Positions 51,222 to 60,167 of a stretch of DNA of 64,000 bases are shown here, piece by piece. Source of the stretch: Pseudoduganella rivuli (GTDB taxonomy: Bacteria; Pseudomonadota; Gammaproteobacteria; Burkholderiales; Burkholderiaceae_D); the NCBI RefSeq assembly GCF_009674485.1, contig NZ_WKJJ01000019.1, positions 62,001-126,000 of the forward strand, in the 5' to 3' direction. Under the pieces are notes generated by a model. It did no database searches, was not told the origin of the DNA, and worked only from the letters and a program-made list of their open reading frames with translations. The stretch's first letter is position 1; the number at the start of each line of letters is the position of its first letter. A program made the translations under genes and the position numbers.

Positions 51222-53282
51222 ATGACTGTTGTCCAGCGTCTTTCCATCCTGATTGGCGCCGTCGTGCTGGGGCTGTGCACCCTGGCCGGCGTCGGCCTGT
51301 ACCAGACCGACAAGGTCTACACCACCACCAATTACACCAACGTCAATGTCGTGCCCAGCATCCTCATGCTGGACAAGGGCTTTGCGTCGCTGGCGCTGCT
51401 GCGCACCCAGTTGTGGCAATACATCATGCTGACCGATCCGGCCAGGATCACGGAGTGGGAAGGCAAGATGGCCACCAATGCGCGCGGCGTGGAGTCGGCG
51501 CTGGCCGAGTACGAGCGTACCATGGTGTCCGACGACAAGGACAAGGCGCTGCTGGCGGCCGACAAGGCTGGCTTCGTGGAATATGAAGCTGTCCGCGCCC
51601 GCGCGATGGCGCAGGCGCGCGCAGGCAAGCCGAATGACGCACGCGACCTGATCTTGCAAAACCAGGCGCTGCTGGCCAAGGTCTGGGACGCATTTGAAGC
51701 GCACCGCCAGTACAACGCGGACAACGGCAAGAAGTCGGCGGAGGAAGCGGCAGCCGCGAAAACCCACGCCACCACGCAAGCGATGATCATCGGGCTGATG
51801 ACGCTGCTGGCGGTGCTCGGCATCGGCATCTACATCATCCGCTCGCTGATGCGCCAGCTGGGCGGCGAACCGGCTTATGCGGCCAAGGTCGTGGAAGAAG
51901 TCGCCCATGGCAATTACGCGGTGGACGTGAAGTTGCGTGAAGGTGACCAGGCCAGCTTGCTGTATTCGATGAAAACCATGGTGGACAACTTGCTGGCGCA
52001 AATTGGTGGTGAGCCGAAATATGCGGCCGGCATTGTGCAGGAAGTGGCCAAAGGAAATTACGACATCGATGTCCGCCTGCGCGATGGCGACAAGGGCAGC
52101 CTGCTGTATTCGATGAAGCAAATGGTCGACCAGTTGCTGGCGCAGATCGGCGGCGAACCGGCGTACGCGGCCGGCGTGGTGCAGCAGGTGGCGCAGGGTA
52201 ATTTCGCGGTGGACGTGAAACTGCGCCCTGGCGACCAGGCATCGCTGCTGTATTCCATGAAGCACATGGTCGACAAGTTGCTGGAGCAGATCGGCGGCGA
52301 GCCGGCGTACGCGTCCCGTATCGTCAGTGAAGTGGCCAAAGGTGACTTGACGGTGCAAGTGCAACTGCGCCCCGGGGACCAGGTCAGCCTGCTGTTTGCG
52401 ATGAAAAACATGGTCGATAAACTGGCGTCCGTGCTGAGCGAAGTCAGTTCCGGCGCCGTGTCGCTGGCCAATGCGTCGGAAGAGATTTCCGCCACCGCGC
52501 AATCGCTGTCGCAGGCGGCGTCCGAGCAGGCGTCGGGCGTGGAGGAGACCAGCGCGTCGATCGAGGAAATGACGGCGTCGATTGCGCAAAACACGGAAAA
52601 CGCCAAAGTCACCGATGGCATGGCGGGCAAGGCGGCGCTGGAAGCCAATGAAGGCGGCGCGGCGGTCAAGTCCACGGTGGAAGCCATGACGCAGATCGCG
52701 AAAAAGATCAGCATTATTGACGACATCGCTTATCAAACCAATTTGCTGGCGCTGAACGCCGCCATCGAAGCGGCGCGTGCCGGTGAACACGGTAAAGGGT
52801 TTGCCGTGGTGGCGGCGGAAGTGCGCAAGTTGGCGGAACGTAGCCAGGTGGCCGCGCAGGAAATTTCCGAAGTGGCGAGCAGCAGCGTGGACCTGGCGCA
52901 AAAGGCCGGCAAGCTGCTCGATGAAATGGTGCCGTCGATCAAGCGCACGTCGGACCTGGTGCAGGAAATCACGGCGGCCTCGGAAGAGCAATCGTCGGGT
53001 GTCGCGCAAATCAATTCCGCCATCAGCCAGTTGAGCCAGACCACCCAGCAAAACGCGTCCAGTTCGGAAGAACTGGCCGCCACTGCCGAAGAGATGAGCG
53101 GCCAGGCCGAGCAGTTGCAGCAGGCGGTCGCATTCTTCCGCGTGTCCGGCAATGTGCAACGCCGGCCTGTCGCGCCCGTCAAGCCGGCACGCGGCGGTGG
53201 TCACAGTAAGACCATCAACAGCAATCACCGTCCGGTGATGCACGATGAGGCGGTGGAAGACGGCAGTTTTGTGCGGTTCTGA
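51222..53282 (+). CDS. Methyl-accepting chemotaxis protein with four HAMP-like repeats
   Basis: 686 residues. TM1 at about 7-28, a periplasmic helical sensor (about 30-185), TM2 near MIIGLMTLLAVLGIGIYIIR. Then four units of exactly 48 residues begin at 213, 261, 309 and 357 (GGEPAYA ... LLYSMK ... MVD). The signalling domain has IAYQTNLLALNAAIEAARAG. The C-terminus SFVRF fits the CheR-tether pattern x-aromatic-x-x-aromatic. AAGGAG lies eight bases before the ATG; a TTG at 51198 is rejected. The ligand is unknown. Confidence 0.94.
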   Translation: MTVVQRLSILIGAVVLGLCTLAGVGLYQTDKVYTTTNYTNVNVVPSILMLDKGFASLALLRTQLWQYIMLTDPARITEWEGKMATNARGVESALAEYERTMVSDDKDKALLAADKAGFVEYEAVRARAMAQARAGKPNDARDLILQNQALLAKVWDAFEAHRQYNADNGKKSAEEAAAAKTHATTQAMIIGLMTLLAVLGIGIYIIRSLMRQLGGEPAYAAKVVEEVAHGNYAVDVKLREGDQASLLYSMKTMVDNLLAQIGGEPKYAAGIVQEVAKGNYDIDVRLRDGDKGSLLYSMKQMVDQLLAQIGGEPAYAAGVVQQVAQGNFAVDVKLRPGDQASLLYSMKHMVDKLLEQIGGEPAYASRIVSEVAKGDLTVQVQLRPGDQVSLLFAMKNMVDKLASVLSEVSSGAVSLANASEEISATAQSLSQAASEQASGVEETSASIEEMTASIAQNTENAKVTDGMAGKAALEANEGGAAVKSTVEAMTQIAKKISIIDDIAYQTNLLALNAAIEAARAGEHGKGFAVVAAEVRKLAERSQVAAQEISEVASSSVDLAQKAGKLLDEMVPSIKRTSDLVQEITAASEEQSSGVAQINSAISQLSQTTQQNASSSEELAATAEEMSGQAEQLQQAVAFFRVSGNVQRRPVAPVKPARGGGHSKTINSNHRPVMHDEAVEDGSFVRF
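51858..52433 (+). repeat. Four tandem 144-base HAMP-like units
   Basis: In-frame copies start at 51858, 52002, 52146 and 52290. The protein units share GGEPxYA, a glycine in AxGN/D, D(A/G)D-like loops and LL(Y/F)xMKxMVD. Confidence 0.88.
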
Positions 53283-53335
53283 TTGCAAGTCGAAGCGGCC
53301 GCGATGGATGGCCGCCGTGATCCCAGGGGAGAAAG

Positions 53336-55153
53336 ATGATGAACAACATGACAGTGCGCGCCAAGCTGATGTTGCTGATCGGTGTGGGCCTGGCGGCCCT
53401 GGTGCTGGTGATGGGCGTCGGCATCTATGGCATGAAGCAGGATGCGGAATCGCTCAGGGATATCGGCAAGGATAAATTGCCGTCCGTGCTGAACCTGATG
53501 ATCATCCAGAATGCGCAGGGTTCGCTGCGTTCGGCCAACCGCGTGATCGACAGCATTGCCGCCTATCCCAGTGAAATGAATGAAATCGAGCGCCAGTTGA
53601 AGCGCAAGAAGGAATTCTGGGCGGATGCGGAAAAGTCGTGGAAGATTTACGACGCGCTGCCGCAGGATGGCGAGGAAGCCGCGCTGTGGAAGCAATTCAT
53701 GAAGGACTGGGATGCGTGGAAAGCGCTCGACCAGAAGATCGATGCGATGGCCGAGGAAATCGTCAAGGCGCCGGAAGACAAGCGCGATGAGTTGTTCAAG
53801 GCCATGCACAAGGCGCTGTTCAACTTGCGTACGCAATTCCTGGCGGCCGAGGCGGATATCGACAAGCTGGTCGAGCTGAACCAGAAGAACAGCGATGCGT
53901 CGGTGGCCCATGCCGAAGAGGTGTCGAACCGTTCGCTGCTGCTGATGTACATCTTTGCCTTCATTGCGCTGGTGGGACTGATTTCGCTGGGCTATGCGAT
54001 CTTGCGGGGCATCCTGCGCCAGTTGGGCGGTGAACCGGCCTATGCGGCTGGCATCGTGCACGAAGTCGCGCAGGGCAATTTCGCCGTGGAGGTGAAACTG
54101 GCGCAGGGCGACCAGTCGTCGCTGCTGTATTCGATGAAAGTCATGGTCGACAAGTTGCTGGCGCAAATCGGCGGCGAACCCGCCTATGCGTCGCGCATTG
54201 TCAACGACGTGGCGAAGGGGGATTTGACGGTGGATGTGCAACTGCGTCCAGGTGACCAGTCCAGCCTGCTGTTTGCCATGAAGACCATGGTCGACAAGCT
54301 GGCGTCCGTGCTGACGGAAGTGTCGAGCGGCGCCGTCTCGCTGGCCAATGCATCGGAGGAAATTTCCGCCACGGCGCAATCGCTGTCGCAGGCGGCGTCG
54401 GAACAGGCGGCCGGCGTGGAGGAAACCAGCGCATCGATCGAGGAAATGACGGCGTCGATTGCGCAAAATACGGAAAACGCCAAGGTTACCGATGGCATGG
54501 CCGGCAAGGCGGCGCACGAAGCGGCGGAGGGCGGCTCCGCCGTCAAGTCGACGGTGGAAGCCATGACGCAGATCGCGAAAAAGATCAGCATCATTGACGA
54601 CATCGCGTATCAAACCAATTTGCTGGCGCTCAATGCCGCCATCGAAGCGGCCCGCGCCGGCGAGCACGGTAAAGGGTTTGCCGTGGTGGCGGCCGAGGTG
54701 CGCAAGCTGGCCGAACGCAGCCAGGTGGCGGCGCAGGAAATTTCCGAAGTGGCGGGCAGCAGCGTCGACCTGGCGCAAAAAGCCGGCAAGCTGCTCGACG
54801 AGATGGTGCCGTCGATCAAGCGCACGTCGGATCTGGTGCAGGAAATCACGGCGGCGTCGGAAGAGCAATCGTCGGGCGTGGCGCAAATCAATTCCGCGAT
54901 CGGGCAACTGAGCCAGACCACGCAGCAAAACGCATCCAGTTCGGAAGAGCTGGCGGCCACCGCCGAGGAAATGAGTGGCCAGGCCGAGCAGTTGCAGCAA
55001 GCGGTGGCGTTCTTCCGCGTCAATGGCGCCGAAGCGCGCCGCGCCACGTACCGCAAGCAGGCGGCGGCCGCCCGCAACGTGCGGCCGCAGGTACGGCAGC
55101 GCCCGGCCAATGAAGAAGATGAAGTGGACGACGCCAGCTTCGTGCGCTTCTGA
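53336..55153 (+). CDS. Methyl-accepting chemotaxis protein with two HAMP-like repeats
   Basis: 605 residues. TM1 (LMLLIGVGLAALVLVMGVGI), a different periplasmic helical sensor (about 35-195), TM2 near LLLMYIFAFIALVGLISLGY, then 48-residue units at 230 and 278. The signalling part differs from the previous receptor at only about 7 of 237 residues. It ends SFVRF, the same CheR-tether pattern. GGGGAG precedes the double ATG. It probably shares the kinase cluster with the other receptor but senses a different cue. Confidence 0.94.
   Translation: MMNNMTVRAKLMLLIGVGLAALVLVMGVGIYGMKQDAESLRDIGKDKLPSVLNLMIIQNAQGSLRSANRVIDSIAAYPSEMNEIERQLKRKKEFWADAEKSWKIYDALPQDGEEAALWKQFMKDWDAWKALDQKIDAMAEEIVKAPEDKRDELFKAMHKALFNLRTQFLAAEADIDKLVELNQKNSDASVAHAEEVSNRSLLLMYIFAFIALVGLISLGYAILRGILRQLGGEPAYAAGIVHEVAQGNFAVEVKLAQGDQSSLLYSMKVMVDKLLAQIGGEPAYASRIVNDVAKGDLTVDVQLRPGDQSSLLFAMKTMVDKLASVLTEVSSGAVSLANASEEISATAQSLSQAASEQAAGVEETSASIEEMTASIAQNTENAKVTDGMAGKAAHEAAEGGSAVKSTVEAMTQIAKKISIIDDIAYQTNLLALNAAIEAARAGEHGKGFAVVAAEVRKLAERSQVAAQEISEVAGSSVDLAQKAGKLLDEMVPSIKRTSDLVQEITAASEEQSSGVAQINSAIGQLSQTTQQNASSSEELAATAEEMSGQAEQLQQAVAFFRVNGAEARRATYRKQAAAARNVRPQVRQRPANEEDEVDDASFVRF
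54023..54310 (+). repeat. Two tandem 144-base HAMP-like units
   Basis: Copies begin at 54023 and 54167 and align with the first (or third) and the fourth units of the other receptor. Confidence 0.85.
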
Positions 55154-55235
55154 ACCTATAGGGGGAACCGGGGGGATGCGGCTTGCACGCGCCGCCCGGA
55201 TCGCCTAGCATGGCGGCCTTCATCCAGGAATTGCC

Positions 55236-55583
55236 ATGGCCATCACCATCTACCACAACAATGCATGCAGTAATTCGCGCGGCGCGCTGGCGCTGATCCG
55301 CGAAGCCGGCATCGAGCCGGAAATCATCGATTACCTGAACAACCCGCCGACCCGCGAACGTCTGGCTGCGCTGATCAAGGCGGCCGGCCTGACGGCGCGT
55401 GGCGCCATGCGCGACAAGGGGGACTTGTACGAACAATTGAACCTGGCAGACCCGTCGCTGTCCGACGATGCGCTGCTGGACGCCATGATGGCGCATCCGG
55501 CGCTGATCAACCGGCCCTTTGTCGTGACGGACAAGGGCGTGCGCCTGTGCCGTCCGCCGGAAACCGTCAAAGAGATCCTCTGA
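55236..55583 (+). CDS. arsC: ArsC-family (glutaredoxin-coupled) arsenate reductase
   Basis: 115 residues. Nucleophile Cys11 or nearby in YHNNACSNSRGAL, the arginine-bearing segment INRPFVVTDKGVRLCRPPE and the C-terminal VKEIL match the family. It reduces arsenate to arsenite using glutathione and glutaredoxin. No arsR or arsB is adjacent, so a general thiol-redox role is possible. Confidence 0.9.
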   Translation: MAITIYHNNACSNSRGALALIREAGIEPEIIDYLNNPPTRERLAALIKAAGLTARGAMRDKGDLYEQLNLADPSLSDDALLDAMMAHPALINRPFVVTDKGVRLCRPPETVKEIL

Positions 55584-55590
55584 AAAACCA

Positions 55591-55609
55591 ACGGCGCCAT
55601 CGGCGCCGT
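55591..55609. terminator. Hairpin terminator between arsC and ispB
   Basis: ACGGCGCC, loop ATC, GGCGCCGT. Minus-strand exit has TTGGTTTTT, so it mainly serves ispB. Confidence 0.75.
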
Positions 55610-55631
55610 CGTTGTCTGGGGAAGGGACTGC

Positions 55632-56621
55632 TTAGTGGTTGCGGTCCAGCGCGAAGCGCGCCAGTTGCAGCAGCGCGGTTTTGTACGCGCTTTCCGGCAG
55701 ATCCTGCACGGCGTTCAGTGCGCGCTCACCCGCTTCTTCCGCCGCGCGGCGCGTGTAATCCAGCGCGCCGCTGTTGGTAATGGCGGACAGGATCGCATCG
55801 AAATGCTGTTCGTCGCCATTTTCAATGCACGAGCGCACCAACTCGCGCTGTTCGCTGGTGCCATGCGCCATCAGCCAGATCAGCGGCAACGTTGGTTTGC
55901 CTTCACGCAAGTCGTCGCCCACGTTCTTGCCGATTTCCGCCGCGTCGCCCGTGTAATCGAGGACGTCGTCGATCAGCTGGAATGCCGTGCCCAGTGAGCG
56001 GCCATATTCGCCCGCCGCGGCGATCTGGTCGTCGTTGGCGCCGGCCACCAGCGCGCCCAGTTCCGCGGCCGCTTCAAACAGCTTGGCCGTCTTCGAGCGG
56101 ATCACCTGCAGGTAGCGCTCTTCCGTCACGTCCGGATCGTGCATATTCAACAACTGCAGCACTTCGCCTTCGGCGATCACATTGGTGGCGTCCGACAGGA
56201 TGCTCATCACGCGCATGGAATCGAGCGACACCATCATCTGGAAGGCGCGCGAATACAGGAAGTCACCCACCAGCACCGAGGCGGCGTTGCCGAACAGTGC
56301 GTTGGCGGTGGCGCGGCCGCGGCGCAGCGACGATTCATCGACCACGTCGTCGTGCAGCAGGGTCGCGGTGTGGATGAATTCCACCACGGCGGCCAGTTCG
56401 TGATGGGCCGCGCCTTTGTATGAATAGGCATTGGCCATCAGCAGGACGAGGACAGGGCGGATGCGCTTGCCGCCAGCGCTGATGATGTATTCCGCGATCT
56501 GATTTACCAGCGGCACGTCCGAGTGCAAACGCTGGCGGATCACCCCATTGACCGCTTCCATGTCGGTCGCGATGGTCTGGATGATGGTGTTTTGGTTGGC
56601 GTGTTGGGTAGCGGCAGACAA
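55632..56621 (-). CDS. ispB: Octaprenyl/polyprenyl diphosphate synthase
   Basis: 329-residue trans-prenyltransferase that makes the ubiquinone side chain. First Asp-rich motif: LLHDDVVDESSLRRG; second: QLIDDVLDYTGD. The motif GGKRIRPVL is at about residue 50. It is divergent from rplU, the usual arrangement in beta- and gammaproteobacteria. Confidence 0.95.
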   Translation of the reverse strand: MSAATQHANQNTIIQTIATDMEAVNGVIRQRLHSDVPLVNQIAEYIISAGGKRIRPVLVLLMANAYSYKGAAHHELAAVVEFIHTATLLHDDVVDESSLRRGRATANALFGNAASVLVGDFLYSRAFQMMVSLDSMRVMSILSDATNVIAEGEVLQLLNMHDPDVTEERYLQVIRSKTAKLFEAAAELGALVAGANDDQIAAAGEYGRSLGTAFQLIDDVLDYTGDAAEIGKNVGDDLREGKPTLPLIWLMAHGTSEQRELVRSCIENGDEQHFDAILSAITNSGALDYTRRAAEEAGERALNAVQDLPESAYKTALLQLARFALDRNH

Positions 56622-56655
56622 GGCAAACCTGAAGGGGCTAGTAATAAGTGCCGCG

Positions 56656-56661
56656 ATTATA
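56656..56661 (-). promoter_or_regulatory. -10 hexamer of ispB
   Basis: TATAAT on the minus strand, 34 bases before the start; no good -35. Confidence 0.4.
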
Positions 56662-56766
56662 CGTCAAGCCAGTTGCCGCTGGCGATCAGGGGAGCACGCA
56701 GTCCGCGGTCTGGCTCCGGGGGCCTGTTGGCGACATACCATGGCGGTGGGAATTTTGGAATAGTCT

Positions 56767-56795
56767 TTGACGTAAATTTTCAATCTGTGTATAAT
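56767..56795 (+). promoter_or_regulatory. Sigma-70 promoter of rplU-rpmA
   Basis: TTGACG (56767-56772), 17 bases, TATAAT (56790-56795). Near-consensus, fitting a highly expressed ribosomal operon. The leader to rplU is about 85 bases. Confidence 0.85.
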
Positions 56796-56886
56796 CGCAG
56801 GTTCTCCCCGTTGTGTATCGCTTTGCATGCAGTTTGTTTGGCCATGCACGGAGAGGTTTTTTCAACATTTGATGAGGTTTCAAATC

Positions 56887-57198
56887 ATGTACGCGGTCAT
56901 AAAAACCGGTGGCAAACAGTATAAAGTTGTCGCTGGCGAAAAACTCAAAGTAGAACAGATACCTGCTGACATCGGTTCCGAACTCACCATCGATCAAGTT
57001 CTCGCGGTAGGCGCGGGCGAAGCCATTAAATTCGGCACGCCACTGGTCGCAGGTGCAACGGTTCAAGTGAAAGTAGTTTCCCAAGGTCGTCACGACAAAG
57101 TGCGTATCTTCAAGATGCGTCGTCGTAAGCACTACCAGAAACACCAGGGTCACCGTCAGAACTACACGGAAATCCAGATCGTTTCGATCAACGGCTAA
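56887..57198 (+). CDS. rplU: 50S ribosomal protein L21
   Basis: 103 residues starting MYAVIKTGGKQYKVVAGEKL, with KMRRRKHYQKHQGHRQNYTE. The ATG at 56887 is the family start; the longer frame from 56827 runs through the leader. Confidence 0.98.
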   Translation: MYAVIKTGGKQYKVVAGEKLKVEQIPADIGSELTIDQVLAVGAGEAIKFGTPLVAGATVQVKVVSQGRHDKVRIFKMRRRKHYQKHQGHRQNYTEIQIVSING

Positions 57199-57242
57199 TC
57201 TGCCTATTTTTTAACCATTAAGTCATATTTAGGAGTATCTAA

Positions 57243-57500
57243 ATGGCACACAAAAAAGGCGGCGGTACTACCCGCAACGGCCGTGACTCGGAATCAAAAC
57301 GCCTGGGCGTTAAAGTTTACGGCGGCCAATCGATCAACGCTGGCGGCATCATCATCCGTCAACGTGGCACCCCAGTGCGCGCCGGCGAAGGCGTAGGCAC
57401 CGGCAAGGATCACACCCTGTTCGCTCTGGTGGACGGCAAGGTGAAGTTCGTGGTCAAAGGCCCGAGCAATCACCAGTACGTGACCGTGGTAGCTGCTTAA
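57243..57500 (+). CDS. rpmA: 50S ribosomal protein L27
   Basis: 85 residues beginning MAHKKGGGTTRNGRDSESKR, the unprocessed L27 N-terminus that reaches the peptidyl-transferase centre. AGGAG precedes it. It is in the rplU operon. Confidence 0.98.
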   Translation: MAHKKGGGTTRNGRDSESKRLGVKVYGGQSINAGGIIIRQRGTPVRAGEGVGTGKDHTLFALVDGKVKFVVKGPSNHQYVTVVAA

Positions 57501-57545
57501 TCAGCCACCCCAAGGTCGCAAAGTAAGGCGCAAGCCTTCGATCGA

Positions 57546-57574
57546 AAGGCTCTGCCATCGGTAGGGCCTTTTTT
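57546..57574 (+). terminator. Intrinsic terminator after rpmA
   Basis: AAGGCTCTGCC pairs with GGTAGGGCCTT (two G-U pairs, loop ATC), then a run of T. It separates rplU-rpmA from obgE, at least partly. Confidence 0.88.
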
Positions 57575-57594
57575 AATTTAAGGCGGCACATATT

Positions 57595-58704
57595 ATGAAG
57601 TTTATCGACGAAGCACGAATCGAAGTGATTGCCGGCTCTGGCGGCAACGGTTGCGCGTCCTTCTGCCGGGAAAAGTTCCGTCCATTCGGCGGTCCTGACG
57701 GCGGCGACGGCGGCAAAGGCGGCACCATCTGGGCCGTGGCAGACCGTAACGTCAACACGCTGGTCGACTACCGTTACTCGAAGGTCCACCGCGCCAAGGA
57801 TGGCGAAGCGGGCCGCGGCTCGGACTGCTATGGCAAAGGCGCGGAAGACATGATCTTGCGCATGCCGGTCGGCACCCTGATCATCGACGAAGTCAATGGC
57901 GACATCATCGCCGACATGACCGAACATGGCCAGATGGAAGTGCTGGCGCAGGGCGGCGAGGGCGGCTGGGGCAACATCCACTTCAAAACGTCGACGAACC
58001 GTGCGCCGCGCCAGAAAACCGAAGGCCGCGAAGGCCAGCGCCGCGAACTGCGCCTGGAACTGAAAGTGCTGGCCGACGTCGGCCTGCTGGGCATGCCGAA
58101 CGCGGGCAAGTCCACCTTCATCACGGCCGTGTCGAATGCACGTCCGAAAATCGCGGATTACCCGTTCACCACCTTGCACCCGAACCTGGGCGTGGTGCGC
58201 GTGTCGCATGAAAAGAGTTTCGTGATCGCCGATATTCCCGGCCTGATCGAAGGCGCCGCGGAAGGCGCCGGCCTGGGCCACCAGTTCCTGCGCCATTTGT
58301 CGCGCACCGGCCTGCTGCTGCACATCGTCGACCTGGCGCCGTTCGAGGCGACGGTCGATCCGGTCAAGGAAGCCAAGGCCCTGGTCAAGGAATTGAAGAA
58401 GTACGACCCTGCGCTGGCGGACAAGCCGCGCTGGCTGGTGCTGAACAAGCTGGACGTGATCCCGGAAGACGAGCGCGAACAGCGCGTGAAAGACTTCGTC
58501 AAGAAGTTCGGCCACAAGGGCCCCGTGTTCCAGATTTCCGCGCTGAGCCACGAAGGCACGCAAGACCTGGTCAACGAAATCTACAAACACCTGGAAGCCA
58601 AGCGCCACGCGGAACAGCGCAGCGAAGAAACCCAGATGACGGAAGAAGCGCGCGGTATCTCGTCGATCGATCCGAACGACCCGCGCTTTAAAGTTCTGGA
58701 ATAA
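57595..58704 (+). CDS. obgE: GTPase Obg/CgtA
   Basis: 369 residues: glycine-rich Obg fold (FIDEARIEVIAGSGGNGCAS), then a G domain with P-loop GMPNAGKST at about 166, DIPGLIEGA and NKLD. It takes part in 50S assembly and stress control. It begins 21 bases after the rpmA terminator T-run. Confidence 0.97.
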   Translation: MKFIDEARIEVIAGSGGNGCASFCREKFRPFGGPDGGDGGKGGTIWAVADRNVNTLVDYRYSKVHRAKDGEAGRGSDCYGKGAEDMILRMPVGTLIIDEVNGDIIADMTEHGQMEVLAQGGEGGWGNIHFKTSTNRAPRQKTEGREGQRRELRLELKVLADVGLLGMPNAGKSTFITAVSNARPKIADYPFTTLHPNLGVVRVSHEKSFVIADIPGLIEGAAEGAGLGHQFLRHLSRTGLLLHIVDLAPFEATVDPVKEAKALVKELKKYDPALADKPRWLVLNKLDVIPEDEREQRVKDFVKKFGHKGPVFQISALSHEGTQDLVNEIYKHLEAKRHAEQRSEETQMTEEARGISSIDPNDPRFKVLE

Positions 58705-58769
58705 TCTTCCCACCACTCTGCAACACCGGCATAATCCGCTAAGCGCTGATTTGCCTTTCGCACAACAGC

Positions 58770-58794
58770 ATCGGCCCGCCATCCGCGGGCCGAT
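58770..58794 (+). terminator. Hairpin after obgE
   Basis: ATCGGCCCGC (58770-58779), 5-base loop, GCGGGCCGAT (58785-58794), then ATTGTCTG. Perfect stem, weak U-tract. Confidence 0.6.
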
Positions 58795-58898
58795 ATTGTC
58801 TGCGGCAAGCTGGGTCACCCACCCTTCGAATCAAGCATGGCAACCCCCGCGCGGGCATACCGGATGCGCCGCCGATTGATTAGAGAACTGCCGCACAA

Positions 58899-60017
58899 AT
58901 GAATTCCGTCATACAGAAAGCCACCCGCGTCATCATCAAGGTGGGTTCGTCGCTGGTCACCAACGATGGCCGTGGCCTGGACCATGCCGCCATTGCCCGC
59001 TGGGCCGCCCAGATCGCGTCGCTGCGCGCATTGGGCAAAGAAGTCGTGCTGGTGTCGTCCGGCGCCATTGCCGAAGGCATGCTGCGCCTGGGCTTCGACA
59101 AGCGTCCCACCGACATCCATGAATTGCAGGCGTGCGCCGCCGTTGGCCAGATGGGCCTGGCGCAAATCTATGAAACCAGTTTCCGCGCGCACCAGCTCGG
59201 CACGGCGCAAGTGCTGCTGACGCACGCCGACCTGGCTGACCGCGAACGCTACCTGAATGCGCGTTCGACGCTGACCACCTTGCTGCGCATGGGCGTGGTG
59301 CCGATCATTAACGAGAACGACACGGTGGTCACCGATGAAATCAAGTTCGGCGACAACGATACGCTGGGCGCGCTGGTCGCCAACCTGATCGAAGCCGATG
59401 CGCTGATCATCCTGACCGACCAGCGTGGCTTGTACAGCGCCGACCCGCGCAAGGACCCGCAGGCGTACCTGATCACCCATGGCCGTGCCGGCGACGAAGC
59501 GCTGGAAGCCATGGCGGGCGGCGCCGGTTCGTCGCTGGGCCGTGGCGGCATGCTGACCAAGATCCTGGCCGCCAAGCGCGCCGCGAAATCCGGCGCGCAC
59601 ACGGTGATCGCATTTGGCCGCGAAGACAATGTGCTGCTGCGCCTGGCCGAGGGCGAAGCCATCGGCACCGAACTGGCGGCGCAAACGGGCCACCTGACGG
59701 CCCGCAAGCAGTGGATGGCGGATCATCTGCACACGGCGGGGCAGGTGGTGCTGGATGCGGGCGCCGTGAAGAAATTGAAAACCGAGGGCAAGTCGCTGCT
59801 GCCGATCGGCGTGACCGACGTCAAGGGCGAGTTTGGCCGTGGCGCCGTCATCACGTGCATCGGCGAAGACGGCGCAGCGGTGGCGCGCGGCATGTCGAAC
59901 TATACCAGCGCGGAAACGCGCAAGATCATGCGCCGCCCCTCGGCGGAGATCGAAGTGATCCTGGGCTTCCTCGAAGGCCACGAACTGATTCACCGGGACA
60001 ATATGGTCTTGCTCTAA
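58899..60017 (+). CDS. proB: Glutamate 5-kinase
   Basis: 372 residues. An amino-acid kinase domain (RVIIKVGSSLVTNDGRGLDH, NENDTVVTDEIKFGDNDTL) followed by a PUA domain (about 285-365, SLLPIGVTDVKGEFGRGAVI). It catalyses the first step of proline synthesis. It follows obgE, a common order in this group. Confidence 0.96.
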   Translation: MNSVIQKATRVIIKVGSSLVTNDGRGLDHAAIARWAAQIASLRALGKEVVLVSSGAIAEGMLRLGFDKRPTDIHELQACAAVGQMGLAQIYETSFRAHQLGTAQVLLTHADLADRERYLNARSTLTTLLRMGVVPIINENDTVVTDEIKFGDNDTLGALVANLIEADALIILTDQRGLYSADPRKDPQAYLITHGRAGDEALEAMAGGAGSSLGRGGMLTKILAAKRAAKSGAHTVIAFGREDNVLLRLAEGEAIGTELAAQTGHLTARKQWMADHLHTAGQVVLDAGAVKKLKTEGKSLLPIGVTDVKGEFGRGAVITCIGEDGAAVARGMSNYTSAETRKIMRRPSAEIEVILGFLEGHELIHRDNMVLL

Positions 60018-60167
60018 ACATTGTAAGAAATATTTACAATTTAGATAATTTCTTTCTAGACATCCCTGTTTCCGCGTGATTGAATCGGATGCCGCATGAT
60101 GCTGCACAAGCGCAGCGTCATGCGGCATTCGTTTAATCAGGCCCATAAGGCCGAAACAGGAGACTCC

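Noticed and set aside
51858..52433. Regular spacing as CRISPR-like array
   Set aside because: Units are coding, in frame and degenerate at DNA level; they are HAMP-like protein repeats.
50439..53288. 949-codon minus-strand frame
   Set aside because: Antisense to cheW and the receptor gene; composition typical of a shadow frame.
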